50,992 bases of DNA from SYHX01 sp049317645 (GCA_049317645.1 JBMOHV010000002.1:1-50992), one strand, 5' to 3'; shown: positions 34,030-42,974, numbered from the stretch's first letter. Numbers and translations: made by a program. Notes: generated by a model from the sequence alone, not told the origin.

Positions 34030-34578
34030 ATGTCCACTTCGTCCTCTGATTTTGAAAACCGGCCCGAGCCAGCCGCTCTGCCCTACGAGTTTTTTAGTCC
34101 GGTCCACCTGCGCTGGGCAGATATCGATGCCTTGCAGCATGTCAACAACGCGGTTTACCTCAGTTACTTTGAGCAGGCCCGCATTGACTATTTCCGGGCC
34201 TTGGGGTGCTGGGATTGGAACAAAGTGGGCATGATTTTGGCGAGGACCGAGGTGGATTATTTGAGACCCTTGCTGATTCGGGACAGGGCCTGGGTGCTGA
34301 CCCGCACGGTACACTTGGGCTCCAAGAGTTTTACCATGGAATACCTCATCGTCCGTAAGGCGTCGGACTGGTCCGCCGATTTGAGACCCTGTGAGAGGAA
34401 TACCCCCGGCATGGTCCCGGAGGAGTTGATGGAGCAGGGGCCTCTCCAAAGCATCACCAAGGCCCGTTCGGTTTTGGTGGCCTTTGATTTTGAAAGCAAC
34501 CAATCGGTGCCAGTCCCGGAAGCCTACCGCGATGCTATCCTGCGGAAGGGACCGAGGCCAATTGCTCCAGGGCTATAG
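34030..34578 (+). CDS. Hotdog-fold acyl-CoA thioesterase
   Basis: A 182-residue protein of the 4-hydroxybenzoyl-CoA thioesterase group. The active-site segment is LRWADIDALQHVNNAVYLSYFEQARIDYF, with the conserved Asp-x3-(L/M)xHVNN pattern at the start of the central hot-dog helix. Further blocks are ILARTEVDYLRPLLIRD and STMEYLI-type strands. It hydrolyses an acyl-CoA thioester; the acyl group is unknown. The middle (WSADLRPCERNTPGMVPEEL) is a longer loop than in short family members. ATG 34030 is taken; a TTG at 34024 is in frame. Its last 44 bases overlap the end of the convergent M20 gene. Confidence 0.86.
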   Translation: MSTSSSDFENRPEPAALPYEFFSPVHLRWADIDALQHVNNAVYLSYFEQARIDYFRALGCWDWNKVGMILARTEVDYLRPLLIRDRAWVLTRTVHLGSKSFTMEYLIVRKASDWSADLRPCERNTPGMVPEELMEQGPLQSITKARSVLVAFDFESNQSVPVPEAYRDAILRKGPRPIAPGL

Positions 34579-35740
34579 CGGCCATGAGGCCGGCCCCCAA
34601 GGGCAAAGCACTTTCGTCCACATCAAAGGTGGAGGTATGCACCGAGGAAACCCATCCTTTGGCTTCATTGCGGGTGCCCAGGCGGTAAAAAGTAGCCGGA
34701 ATTTGCTGAGCATAAAAGGCAAAATCTTCGGCGGCCATCCATAAATCCAAATCCACCACTTGTTGGGGCCCCAAATAAGCTTCGGCCGTCGAGCGGGCCA
34801 GGGCAGTTGATTCGGGATGATTAAAGAGCATTGGATAACCCCGATCGATTTCAACATCGCAGACCGCCCCCATGGCCGAGGCGGTGCCGGAGGCGATTTC
34901 GCGTATCAAAGCATGGGCTTGATCTCGCCATGTTTCATCCATGGTGCGAAAAGTTCCCCGAAGACGGACATCGTTGGGTAACACATTGTAAGCGCCTTCT
35001 CCAACAATATGACCAAAGGACAAAACGGAGGGGAGGGTGGGGTTGGCACGTCGGCTAACCACTTGTTGCAAAGCGACGACGATATGCGACGCGATGAGGA
35101 CGGCATCGGTATTCAGGTGGGGCATGGCGGCATGCCCTCCCTTGCCACGAATCGTAAGTCGAATTTCATCGGCGGAGGCCATGTAACGACCGCTGCGAAA
35201 TCCCACAGTACCCGCCGGTAGTAATGGCATAACATGCTGACCATAAATGGCTTGGGGCGTAGGGTTGGCCAGAGCACCGTCGCGGATCATCAGCGAAGCT
35301 CCGCCTGGTAATTTTTCTTCGGCCGGCTGGAACAAAAAGCGAACCGTCCCCGAAAAATCCTGGGTACGGGACCGTAACAAAGCAGCGACCCCCAACAAGG
35401 AGGCCGTATGAACATCGTGACCACAGGCGTGCATCACACCGGGCACCTTGGAAGCATACGGAACTTCGTTGGCCTCTTGAATCGGCAAGGCATCCATATC
35501 GGCGCGCAATGCCACCACCGGCCCGGGGCTATGGCCCTGCAGGTTGGCAACCACCCCGTAGCCTCCAATACCGGAAGTAAAAGGTATGTTCAGATCTCGG
35601 AGTCGCTCCTGAACAAAAGCAGACGTTTGAACCTCTTCAAAGGAGAGTTCAGGGTTTTGGTGTAAGTGTCGCCGATCCGAAACCAGGGTTTTTTCCAAGG
35701 CTTCGGCATCCCGCCTGAGGGCTTCAGTCTTCGTAGCCAT
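34535..35740 (-). CDS. M20 family metallohydrolase (amidohydrolase)
   Basis: A 401-residue zinc amidohydrolase of the M20D type, related to N-acyl amino acid hydrolases and HipO. The N-terminal block is RRHLHQNPELSFEE. Metal-binding and catalytic regions are VALRADMDALPIQE, MHACGHDVHTASLLG and LFQPAEEKLPGGA, with the dimerisation domain inserted at about 180-300. There is no signal peptide. The substrate may be an N-acyl or N-acetyl amino acid, which is inferred only from the family. ATG 35740 lies inside the SPOR gene, giving a 17-base overlap; the frame upstream of it is SPOR coding DNA. Its 3' end overlaps the thioesterase gene by 44 bases. Confidence 0.9.
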   Translation of the reverse strand: MATKTEALRRDAEALEKTLVSDRRHLHQNPELSFEEVQTSAFVQERLRDLNIPFTSGIGGYGVVANLQGHSPGPVVALRADMDALPIQEANEVPYASKVPGVMHACGHDVHTASLLGVAALLRSRTQDFSGTVRFLFQPAEEKLPGGASLMIRDGALANPTPQAIYGQHVMPLLPAGTVGFRSGRYMASADEIRLTIRGKGGHAAMPHLNTDAVLIASHIVVALQQVVSRRANPTLPSVLSFGHIVGEGAYNVLPNDVRLRGTFRTMDETWRDQAHALIREIASGTASAMGAVCDVEIDRGYPMLFNHPESTALARSTAEAYLGPQQVVDLDLWMAAEDFAFYAQQIPATFYRLGTRNEAKGWVSSVHTSTFDVDESALPLGAGLMAAIALEQLASVPSAG

Positions 35741-36185
35741 CCTGCTCCAGGGTGGGTTCCCCTTCTTGTTCCGTTTTGGGGTAAAGCAAAACCTTGTCAG
35801 GCACCACAAAGGCGGATGGAAAATCGGATTTCATCATGTTGAGGTAGGCTGTGGCTTCGCCCTTGTCGCGAAAATCACCAACCCGCACCCGGAAATCCGG
35901 CTGCCGGTACCCCATGTACACCCCCAATTTGGGATAGGACTGGACCATCAAATCCCGGATTTCTTTGGCCCGGGTCCGGGATGAACCTTGGTACAACTGC
36001 ACGCGGAAACCGGGAATTTTCTTTTCGGGAGCAGCACGGTTCACTTGGGTATCCTCGACGGAACCAGTCGTCATCACGGAATCCAGTTCTGAATGGGAGG
36101 GCGCAGCCGACCCTGATGCGTGATTCGATGCCAAGAGACCTGCGAGGGTCCCTACCAAGGCGAGGGTCGATAACAATCCTTTCAT
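35724..36185 (-). CDS. SPOR domain-containing exported protein
   Basis: A 153-residue protein. It has a hydrophobic N-terminal signal segment (residues 1-25), a polar linker, and a C-terminal SPOR domain (about residues 58-135: GFRVQLYQGSSRTRAKEI, then FRVRVGDFRDKGEATAYLNMM). SPOR domains bind peptidoglycan strands stripped of stem peptides, often at division sites. The acidic tail (TEQEGEPTLEQDGYED) is additional. It starts 35 bases after the secA stop and overlaps the M20 gene by 17 bases, so the three are probably one transcript. Confidence 0.86.
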   Translation of the reverse strand: MKGLLSTLALVGTLAGLLASNHASGSAAPSHSELDSVMTTGSVEDTQVNRAAPEKKIPGFRVQLYQGSSRTRAKEIRDLMVQSYPKLGVYMGYRQPDFRVRVGDFRDKGEATAYLNMMKSDFPSAFVVPDKVLLYPKTEQEGEPTLEQDGYED

Positions 36186-36220
36186 GATTCAAAATTAGAC
36201 CACAATGACGGTATGTCCTC

Positions 36221-39200
36221 CTATTCAGGGGCGTCTTTGCCGTGACAGGATTTGAACTTGCGACCGCTACCGCAGGGGCAAGGGTCGTTGCGGCCAATTT
36301 TGGGGCCAACGCGGAGGGGCGGGGGCGGGGCGGCCGAGGCGGCCTGCGCCGCCGAGGCCGCGGGGGCCGAAGGCCCGGCCGGTGCGGCGGTTCCTGGACC
36401 GTATTCGGCCTTGGTGGCCGTGAGGGCTGGGGAGCCTGCTCCTCCCGTTACCGAGGACCGCCGCGCCGGCGCCGCCCCCGCCACGACCGTCTCTTCGTTG
36501 CCCTGAATGCGGGCCTGGAACAACATCGATAGCAAATCCTGGTAAATCTCCGATAACATCTTCTTGAACATCCCAAAGGACTCCATCTTGTAGATAACCA
36601 GCGGGTCCTTTTGTTCGTAGACCGCGTTTTGGACCGACTGCTTGAGATCGTCCATATCCCGCAAGTGGTTCTTCCATGCCTCGTCGGTCAAGAACAGGGT
36701 CAAGGCCTTTTCGAGCTCCGTCACCACGGCCTGACCACCTGTATCGCTGAGTTTCTGCAATTGAACCCCCAATTGCACCGACCTGCCTGCAAAAGTCACC
36801 GGGATCCCCACCGTTTCCTGAAGACGATCCGGCTGAGCCAACCAATCGCGCAGATGATGCAAAACCGTTTGAATCATGGCGCTTTGGCGACGGTGCAATT
36901 CCTGCTCCACTTGTCCCAGCAACTGCTCCGCCAAGGCAAGGGCCTTGGTGTTCTCAAAATCTTGGCTGCTACCCTCCGGCTGAACCCCAAACAAACGAAG
37001 GCATTCCAGGCTCAGGCTCTCAAAATCCCCCCCGTTCTTGGCGCGCTCAACCGTTTCTTCGACCAAATCAGCGAGCGCATTCATCACATCCCGGTGAACC
37101 CGCTCCCCGTTGAGGGCATTGCGTCGCCGGCTGTAAATAATTTCCCGCTGGGCATTCATCACATCGTCGTATTCCAAGAGGCGTTTGCGCACCCCAAAAT
37201 TGTTTTCTTCGACTTTCTTCTGGGCCCGCTCAATCGATTTGGTGATCATCGAATGTTGAATCACCTCGCCCTCTTTGTACCCAAAACGATCCATGATGTT
37301 CGAAATCCTTTCGGAACCAAAGAGCCGCATCAAATCATCCTCCAGCGAAACAAAGAAAACGGACGAACCCGGATCCCCCTGACGACCTGCACGACCCCTC
37401 AGCTGCCGGTCCACCCGCCGTGATTCGTGACGCTCCGTTCCGATAATCGCCAAACCACCCGCTTCCTGCACCCCGGGGCCCAGTTTGATATCCGTACCAC
37501 GGCCCGCCATGTTGGTGGCAATGGTCACATTGCCAGGGCGACCCGCTTCGGCCACGATTTCGGCTTCGCGCTGGTGCTGCTTGGCATTCAAAACATTGTG
37601 CTTGAGCTTGCGCAATGTCATCATACGGCTTAACAATTCCGAGGTTTCAACCGAAGTCGTTCCCACCAAAACAGGCCGGCCCGCTTCCACCAAACCAGCT
37701 ACCTGATCGATGATGGCGGCGTACTTTTCACGCTTGGTCTTGTAAACCAAATCCTCCTCGTCCTTGCGCACAATCGGGCGGTGGGTCGGTACAACAACCA
37801 CATCCAACTTGTAGATCTCCCACAATTCCCCGGCCTCCGTTTCGGCCGTTCCGGTCATACCGGCCAGTTTGTGGTACATCCGAAAGAAATTCTGCAGGGT
37901 CACCGTCGCAAAGGTTTGGGTGGCCGCTTCAACCTTCACATTTTCTTTGGCTTCGATGGCCTGATGCAATCCATCGGAATAGCGACGGCCGTCCAAAACA
38001 CGTCCTGTTTGTTCATCCACAATTTTGACCTTGTTCTGGTCAACAATGTATTCAATATCCCTTTCAAAGAGGCAATACGCCTTGAGCAACTGATTGATGG
38101 TATGAATCCGCTCGGATTTGATTTGAAAATCCTGCATCAAAACGGTTTTTTGCTCGGCTTTGTCGGAAGCCTCCAAATTGGACTTTTCGATATCCGCAAT
38201 CATCGCACCCACATCGGGTAACACAAAGAAACTGGGGTCTTCACCGCTGGATGTAATATGATCAATGCCTTTGTCGGTTAATTCAATGGAATTGTTTTTT
38301 TCATCAATAACAAAAAACAATTCGGTATCCGCCTTGGGCATTTCTTTTTGCTGATCCTGCAAGTAATAAGACTCGGTTTTGAGCAAAAGGGCTTTGACAC
38401 CGGATTCACTCAGAAACTTAATCAAAGCCTTGTTCTTGGGCAAACCACGGTAAGCCCTGAACAAAGGCAGGCCCGCTTCTTCTAGCTTGTTCTCCCCAAA
38501 TAAGCGGCGCGCATCGGACAAAGCGGTATTCAAGTAACGACGCTGCGCCTCGACCAGCGATTCAATCCGGGGTTTGAGTTGGTGGAATTCGTGATGATCG
38601 CCCCGCGGTACCGGTCCCGATATAATCAAAGGCGTACGGGCATCGTCAATCAAAACCGAATCCACCTCATCCACCATCGCGTAATGATGCTTGCGCTGCA
38701 CCAGGTCATCGACCGCGTGGGCCATGTTATCCCTCAAATAATCGAAGCCAAATTCGTTGTTGGTCCCGTAGGTGATATCGGCCCGGTAAGCCTCCCGACG
38801 GGCCTCCGAATTGGGCCGATGTCGGTCAATGCAATCAACCCGAAGTCCATGAAACTCAAAAATCGGGCCGTTCCATTCCGAGTCACGACGGGCCAAATAA
38901 TCGTTGACTGTAACAATATGCACACCCAGCCCGGTCAACGCGTTGAGGTAGGCAGGCAGGGTCGATACCAAGGTTTTGCCCTCCCCGGTTGACATCTCGG
39001 CGATTTTTCCACTGTGCAAAACCATCCCTCCCAACAACTGCACATCGTAATGAACCATGTTCCAGATCACCTCCGCCCCGGCGGCCATCCAACGGTTTTT
39101 GTAAACCGCTTCGGCGCCTTCAACACGAATAAAATCCTTGGACTGAGCGGCCAGATCCCTATCGTGAGCGGTAGCCGTCACGCGCAGTTCCTCGTTTTGG

Positions 39201-39574
39201 CTGAAACGACGCGCCGTTTCTTTGACCACCGCAAAGGCCTCGGGTAGGATTTGGTCCAGAATCTCTTCCAGCGCCTTGTCCCGCTCCTTGATTGTCTGAT
39301 CGTAGGCTTCAAAGCGGGCGGCCTGTTCCTCGGCCCCTTCCTCGGTCCCTGGCTGGGCCTTGAGCGCCTCCAGTTGTTGGTTCAAAGAATCCAGCCCTTG
39401 AGCGATCCGCTCCCTGAACTCCGTGGTCTTGGCGCGCAATTCATCGTTGCTCAAACCGGTCATCGATTCGCCGAACCGGTTTATTTCTTGAACCCTGGGC
39501 AAAAGGGCTTTGATATCTCTATCGGATTTGTTTCCAAAAAAATTTTGGATCACCTTGTTAAACATTCCAATCAT
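36221..39574 (-). CDS. secA: Preprotein translocase ATPase SecA
   Basis: A 1117-residue motor protein that drives preproteins through SecYEG. Walker A is STGEGKT near 195-201; the DEAD-type helicase core, preprotein cross-linking domain (with a long acidic-rich stretch) and helical scaffold follow in order, with VDEVDSVLIDDARTPLIISG and NMAGRGTDIKLG clearly seen. The C-terminal zinc site is C1099, C1101, C1110 and H1111 in the NDPCPCGSGRKFKSCHG block, preceded by an Ala/Pro-rich linker. The length exceeds the approximately 900 residues of enterobacterial SecA, as is usual in this phylum, mainly from an N-terminal insertion at about residues 60-110. An exact -7 promoter box lies upstream. Confidence 0.97.
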   Translation of the reverse strand: MIGMFNKVIQNFFGNKSDRDIKALLPRVQEINRFGESMTGLSNDELRAKTTEFRERIAQGLDSLNQQLEALKAQPGTEEGAEEQAARFEAYDQTIKERDKALEEILDQILPEAFAVVKETARRFSQNEELRVTATAHDRDLAAQSKDFIRVEGAEAVYKNRWMAAGAEVIWNMVHYDVQLLGGMVLHSGKIAEMSTGEGKTLVSTLPAYLNALTGLGVHIVTVNDYLARRDSEWNGPIFEFHGLRVDCIDRHRPNSEARREAYRADITYGTNNEFGFDYLRDNMAHAVDDLVQRKHHYAMVDEVDSVLIDDARTPLIISGPVPRGDHHEFHQLKPRIESLVEAQRRYLNTALSDARRLFGENKLEEAGLPLFRAYRGLPKNKALIKFLSESGVKALLLKTESYYLQDQQKEMPKADTELFFVIDEKNNSIELTDKGIDHITSSGEDPSFFVLPDVGAMIADIEKSNLEASDKAEQKTVLMQDFQIKSERIHTINQLLKAYCLFERDIEYIVDQNKVKIVDEQTGRVLDGRRYSDGLHQAIEAKENVKVEAATQTFATVTLQNFFRMYHKLAGMTGTAETEAGELWEIYKLDVVVVPTHRPIVRKDEEDLVYKTKREKYAAIIDQVAGLVEAGRPVLVGTTSVETSELLSRMMTLRKLKHNVLNAKQHQREAEIVAEAGRPGNVTIATNMAGRGTDIKLGPGVQEAGGLAIIGTERHESRRVDRQLRGRAGRQGDPGSSVFFVSLEDDLMRLFGSERISNIMDRFGYKEGEVIQHSMITKSIERAQKKVEENNFGVRKRLLEYDDVMNAQREIIYSRRRNALNGERVHRDVMNALADLVEETVERAKNGGDFESLSLECLRLFGVQPEGSSQDFENTKALALAEQLLGQVEQELHRRQSAMIQTVLHHLRDWLAQPDRLQETVGIPVTFAGRSVQLGVQLQKLSDTGGQAVVTELEKALTLFLTDEAWKNHLRDMDDLKQSVQNAVYEQKDPLVIYKMESFGMFKKMLSEIYQDLLSMLFQARIQGNEETVVAGAAPARRSSVTGGAGSPALTATKAEYGPGTAAPAGPSAPAASAAQAASAAPPPPLRVGPKIGRNDPCPCGSGRKFKSCHGKDAPE

Positions 39575-39623
39575 GAAAGGGGGGGGTCTCGTTACGGGTT
39601 CCTAAAGTCGGTTTCTAAGGGGG

Positions 39624-39631
39624 CAAAGTTA
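39624..39631 (-). promoter_or_regulatory. -7 promoter element for secA
   Basis: The minus strand reads TAACTTTG, an exact TAnnTTTG match. The start would be near 39619, giving a leader of about 45 nt before the secA ATG. No exact -33 box is visible at the usual distance. The divergent riboswitch promoter lies 36 bases away. Confidence 0.5.
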
Positions 39632-39666
39632 CCCCCTGAAAGGAGCAGGAAATTACGAATTTGTTC

Positions 39667-39674
39667 TAATTTTG
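39667..39674 (+). promoter_or_regulatory. -7 promoter element for the riboswitch-controlled receptor
   Basis: TAATTTTG matches TAnnTTTG exactly. Transcription would start near 39679, which is the first base pair region of the riboswitch P1 stem. This agreement supports the assignment, though no clear -33 box is seen. Confidence 0.55.
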
Positions 39675-39677
39675 CCG

Positions 39678-39762
39678 CATCACGGGGTGCCTCCATCAAC
39701 GTTTCGGGGGCTGAGATCATACCCATTGAACCTGTCGGGGTCATGCCCGCGTAGGGAAGATG
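39678..39762 (+). ncRNA. TPP riboswitch (THI element)
   Basis: All conserved aptamer blocks occur in order: GGGGTGCC (39684-39691), CTGAGA (39711-39716), ACCC (39721-39724), GAACCTG (39728-39734) and GCGTAGGGAA (39749-39758). P1 can close with CATC (39678-39681) and GATG (39759-39762), and a local stem CGGG/CCCG lies in the last arm. The element binds thiamine pyrophosphate and switches off thiamine synthesis or uptake genes. Here it precedes a TonB-dependent receptor gene, with an intrinsic terminator between them, so repression would be by transcription termination. Confidence 0.95.
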
Positions 39763-39779
39763 ACTGCCTTCATGGGCAT

Positions 39780-39804
39780 GGGTCGGCTCCGGACCCGGTT
39801 TTTT
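39780..39804 (+). terminator. Riboswitch expression-platform terminator
   Basis: Stem GGGTC (39780-39784) with GACCC (39792-39796) and a 7-nt loop, followed by GG and six Ts (39799-39804). It lies 18 bases after the aptamer and 25 bases before the receptor ATG. A competing helix is possible: CATGCCC at 39742-39748 (inside the aptamer) is fully complementary to GGGCATG at 39774-39780, which shares base 39780 with the terminator. Confidence 0.7.
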
Positions 39805-39829
39805 GTTCCGTTCAAACCCAAAAAACCCC

Positions 39830-42364
39830 ATGAGCACCCTCCTAAAACGCCTTGTTCTTGCCGCCATCGTCCTCGTTGGGCCTTCGATGATCCCTCCAGC
39901 CCTGGGACAAACCGCTCCAACATCCTCTTCAACGTCCCCTTCAACGTCCCTTTCTACGTCCCCTTCAACCCCCCTTCAAGGCCGCGTTGTCGATCCCCAA
40001 GGTCGATCCCTGGCCGGCGCCACCCTGCTTTGGGAGGGAACCGCGAGGGGTACTTCCACCAACAACCAAGGTGAATTTGTCCTGGAAAGACCTTTGGGAG
40101 CCCAAAAACTCTTGGTTCGTTATGTTGGCTACCAACCCCTGCGCATGGAGATTCCCTTGGGAGCCAACAGCGATTTCGGCCTGGATACCTCTCGAAATTG
40201 GGTCTTGCAACTGCAGCCCTCGATCTTGATGCGGGAAGAGGTGGTCGTCACGGCCGGTCATGTTCTGCCAGGAACCCCGGTCACCTCCACCCGAATGGAT
40301 GCCGACGAATTGCGCAAACAAAACACCGGACAGGACATGCCGTATGTTTTGCAATTTCAACCCTCCACCCTGGCCTCCTCCGATGCAGGCGCTGGTATCG
40401 GTTACACCAATTTGCGAATACGCGGTTCGGATATGACCCGCATCAATGTGACGCTCAACGGGGTTCCGGTCAACGACGCCGAATCCCATGGTTTGTTCTG
40501 GGTCAACATGCCCGATTTGACCTCCTCGCTCAGCTCCGTCCAAATCCAGCGCGGGCTGGGCAGCAGCACCAACGGATCCTCTGCCTTTGGAGCCAGCATT
40601 CACCTCGAAACCCACAGCGAAACGGACAGCCCTGGCATAGGCCTGCGGGTGGGCGGAGGTAGCTTTGGTACTCAAATTCAAAGCTTTACCGCCAACACCC
40701 TTTCCCCTTCCGGAGCCTGGTCTGCCCAGGTCCGCGCCTCCCGCATCCTTTCCAACGGCTATGTCGACCGCTCGGGCAGCAGTCTTTATTCCTTGGCCGC
40801 GTCCCTCGCTTACAAGACCCGTAACACCATCCACCGCTGGTCGGTTCTTTCGGGTCGCGAAAAAACAGGCCAGGCCTGGTACGGCGTATTGGCTACCGAA
40901 TGGAAAGACAACCCCCGCTTCAATTACGCGGGCCTCTTCACCAACGATTCAGGGCAAACGGCTTTTTACCCTAACCAAACCGATAACTACCGACAAGACC
41001 ACTGGCAATATTCCATCAAACACCGACGTCCATCGGGATGGTCCATTCATAACACTTTCTTTTATACGCGGGGCTACGGGTATTACGAAGAATATGCGGT
41101 CGGTCAAGCCTTGGCTGATTACGGCCTTCCACCCGTCCGCACCGGCAGCGATAGCCTCGTCGTGCTGGCAACCCATTCGGACCTCATCCGCCAACGTTGG
41201 CTGGACAACCACTTTGTGGGGCAAATCCTTCAGGCTCAGTACCGAGGCTGGACGCTCGGGGCCCAGGTTCAGCGCTATACCGGATGGCATTTTGGCCGCG
41301 TCCAATGGACCCGCGTTGGGGCCCTCAGCCTGCCGGAACACGAATATTACCGCAACCGGGCCATCAAAAGCGAAGTTTCGGCCTTCGCCAAAAAACAAAC
41401 CCCGCTCAGCCGCGACGGAAGGCTTCAATGGTATGGGGACCTCCAATGGAGGGGAATCCATTACCAACTTATCGGAGAAGGCGGAGATGGACAGCCCCGT
41501 CCTATTGAAAAATATTTTAACTTTTTGAATCCCAAAACGGGTCTTCATTTTCAAGCCGACGAACGCTGGTCTCATTACGCCTACCTCGGTCTGGGCCATC
41601 GGGAACCGGTTCGGGACGACTTTACAGCGGCCTACGGACCCACCGATAGCAATACCATCTTGGTCGCCTATCCCTATCCCCGCCCCGAACGCATGGCCAA
41701 CCTCGAATGGGGTTCCCAATACCTAGGCAAAAGAACCCGCTTGGTCTCCAATTTTTTTTGGATGGAATACCAAAATCAATTGTTACTCACCGGCCGCATC
41801 AACGACGTCGGCGCCTTTACCCGCATCAATGTTCCGCGCTCTCGCCGCCTGGGATGGGAGTTTCAAATCGAATACGATATCCACCCTCAACATCGATTGC
41901 AGGCGCAGGGTACCCTGTCCCGAAACCGCGTGAATCGTTTTGCTGAATATGTTAATAATCAATTTGTTGCAGAACGAATCGGAACGCCTTTGGCCTTGTC
42001 TCCCGAACAAATGCTGGGGGCGGCTTGGACCTGGAAACCCCTTCGAAATTTGGAGGTCTTATGGAACCTGCAATGGGTCGGACGACAATACCTGGACAAT
42101 TCAGGAGACCGAAAGCGAAGCCTCGATCCTTATTCGGTTCATCAACTCCAAATAAAATGGAACGGACCTATGTTATGGAATCGTTTGCTGAAATCCCAAA
42201 ACGAAAGCCTGCAATTTCGCATTGTCAACCTCCTCAACCACCGCTACGCCGGCCACGGTTATACCTACGGTTACCTCAACGATATCGGAGTACCCGTCAC
42301 CGACAGCTATGTTTTCCCCCAGGCTCCGCGTTATTTCTTGCTCACCTATCAACTGGGGTTGTAA
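39830..42364 (+). CDS. TonB-dependent receptor, predicted thiamine (or precursor) transporter
   Basis: An 844-residue outer-membrane receptor. A signal peptide (about residues 1-27) is followed by a Ser/Thr/Pro-rich segment coded by a 12-bp repeat, a carboxypeptidase-regulatory-like domain (about 45-125, GRVVDPQGRSLAGATLLWEG), the plug (about 135-255, with IRGSDMTRINVTLNGVPVND and IQRGLGSSTNGSSAFGASI) and a barrel ending PRYFLLTYQLGL. The TPP riboswitch directly upstream predicts transport of thiamine, its phosphates or a pyrimidine/thiazole precursor; riboswitch-linked receptors of this kind have been proposed for this phylum. No pnuT or thi genes are adjacent. The frame reaches 39803, but ATG 39830 starts the signal peptide. 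The last 23 bases overlap arsC. Confidence 0.9.
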   Translation: MSTLLKRLVLAAIVLVGPSMIPPALGQTAPTSSSTSPSTSLSTSPSTPLQGRVVDPQGRSLAGATLLWEGTARGTSTNNQGEFVLERPLGAQKLLVRYVGYQPLRMEIPLGANSDFGLDTSRNWVLQLQPSILMREEVVVTAGHVLPGTPVTSTRMDADELRKQNTGQDMPYVLQFQPSTLASSDAGAGIGYTNLRIRGSDMTRINVTLNGVPVNDAESHGLFWVNMPDLTSSLSSVQIQRGLGSSTNGSSAFGASIHLETHSETDSPGIGLRVGGGSFGTQIQSFTANTLSPSGAWSAQVRASRILSNGYVDRSGSSLYSLAASLAYKTRNTIHRWSVLSGREKTGQAWYGVLATEWKDNPRFNYAGLFTNDSGQTAFYPNQTDNYRQDHWQYSIKHRRPSGWSIHNTFFYTRGYGYYEEYAVGQALADYGLPPVRTGSDSLVVLATHSDLIRQRWLDNHFVGQILQAQYRGWTLGAQVQRYTGWHFGRVQWTRVGALSLPEHEYYRNRAIKSEVSAFAKKQTPLSRDGRLQWYGDLQWRGIHYQLIGEGGDGQPRPIEKYFNFLNPKTGLHFQADERWSHYAYLGLGHREPVRDDFTAAYGPTDSNTILVAYPYPRPERMANLEWGSQYLGKRTRLVSNFFWMEYQNQLLLTGRINDVGAFTRINVPRSRRLGWEFQIEYDIHPQHRLQAQGTLSRNRVNRFAEYVNNQFVAERIGTPLALSPEQMLGAAWTWKPLRNLEVLWNLQWVGRQYLDNSGDRKRSLDPYSVHQLQIKWNGPMLWNRLLKSQNESLQFRIVNLLNHRYAGHGYTYGYLNDIGVPVTDSYVFPQAPRYFLLTYQLGL
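39927..39974 (+). repeat. Four 12-bp tandem units in the receptor N-terminal coding region
   Basis: Units start at 39927, 39939, 39951 and 39963. The first two are identical (CTTCAACGTCCC); the others differ at two to three positions. They are in frame (12 = four codons) and encode the Ser/Thr/Pro linker after the signal peptide, so copy number can change without a frameshift. Confidence 0.75.
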
Positions 42365-42791
42365 CAAGCAAGCCGTTGGGGTCGATCATTCGACGACAAT
42401 AGTCTTTGATCTGATCCCGGACCGAATCAAAGGCCACCTGGATTTCCTCCGGGGTTCCTTGGGCCTTGGCGGGGTCCGGGAAACGTTGGTGCAGGCGAAC
42501 CGTTGGGGCGCCCTCTTTGCTGGGAAGAATGGGGCAATTTTCCTGGGCGTTATCGCAGACCGTTAGCACCAAATCAAAGACCATGGCGGCGTATTCATCC
42601 ACCAGCGTTGATTTTTGGCCCGAAATATCCACGCCGTCCCTGGCCATGCTGGCCACCGCCCGAGGATTGATTCCGTGGGCCTCAATGCCAGCGCTGTAGA
42701 CATCCACCGAAGCATCGGCGTATTTCCGAAGGTACCCTTCGGCCATTTGGGAACGGCAACTATTCCCTGTACACAAAACCAGTATTTTCAT
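42342..42791 (-). CDS. arsC: Arsenate reductase ArsC (LMW phosphatase type, thioredoxin-coupled)
   Basis: A 149-residue cytoplasmic enzyme that reduces arsenate to arsenite. The P-loop is VLCTGNSCRSQMAEG with C7, C12 and R13. The redox cysteines C79 and C86 lie in VCDNAQENCP, and together with C7 they match the three catalytic cysteines of the Bacillus/Staphylococcus type. It is the last gene of the ars set, 48 bases after the small ORF at 42840-42974. No arsenite pump gene follows; the TonB-receptor gene overlaps its 3' end by 23 bases on the other strand. Confidence 0.94.
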   Translation of the reverse strand: MKILVLCTGNSCRSQMAEGYLRKYADASVDVYSAGIEAHGINPRAVASMARDGVDISGQKSTLVDEYAAMVFDLVLTVCDNAQENCPILPSKEGAPTVRLHQRFPDPAKAQGTPEEIQVAFDSVRDQIKDYCRRMIDPNGLLVTTPVDR

Positions 42792-42839
42792 AAATTAGGT
42801 TGTTATAGGCATTGCATGATGAACTCTCTTTCCCAAAAC

Positions 42840-42974
42840 CTAAACCAACAACCAAATCAAATTAATTAAGGTGAACTTTGGATCAAAACCAAAAACAATT
42901 TGTAATACAATGAGGGATGTTGTAATAACAATCGGTTTTTTGTACTTATTGATTTGCTGTGGTACCTGAATCAT
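42840..42974 (-). CDS. Overlooked 44-residue membrane ORF inside the ars operon
   Basis: An ATG at 42974 and TAG at 42840 bound 44 codons on the operon strand, in the 249-base gap between the DUF6428-like gene and arsC. The product has a basic start (MIQVPQQINKYKKPIV), a hydrophobic segment (about residues 14-30, including VITTSLIVLQIVFGF), then DPKFTLINLIWLLV. This is a single-span or hairpin membrane peptide with an amphipathic or re-entrant tail. Codons are AT-rich compared with neighbours. The order of charge and hydrophobicity fits a real small membrane protein, and nothing else explains the gap. I do not know its function; a helper for metal efflux is only a guess. Confidence 0.55.
   Translation of the reverse strand: MIQVPQQINKYKKPIVITTSLIVLQIVFGFDPKFTLINLIWLLV

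Noticed and set aside
36611..37423. 270-codon plus-strand ORF antisense to secA
   Set aside because: secA is certain on the other strand; this frame shows only the shadow composition and no motif.
40665..41528. 287-codon plus-strand ORF inside the riboswitch-controlled receptor gene
   Set aside because: It is a shifted frame of the receptor gene, which is well supported; the product is rich in Ser, Thr and Pro without a fold pattern.
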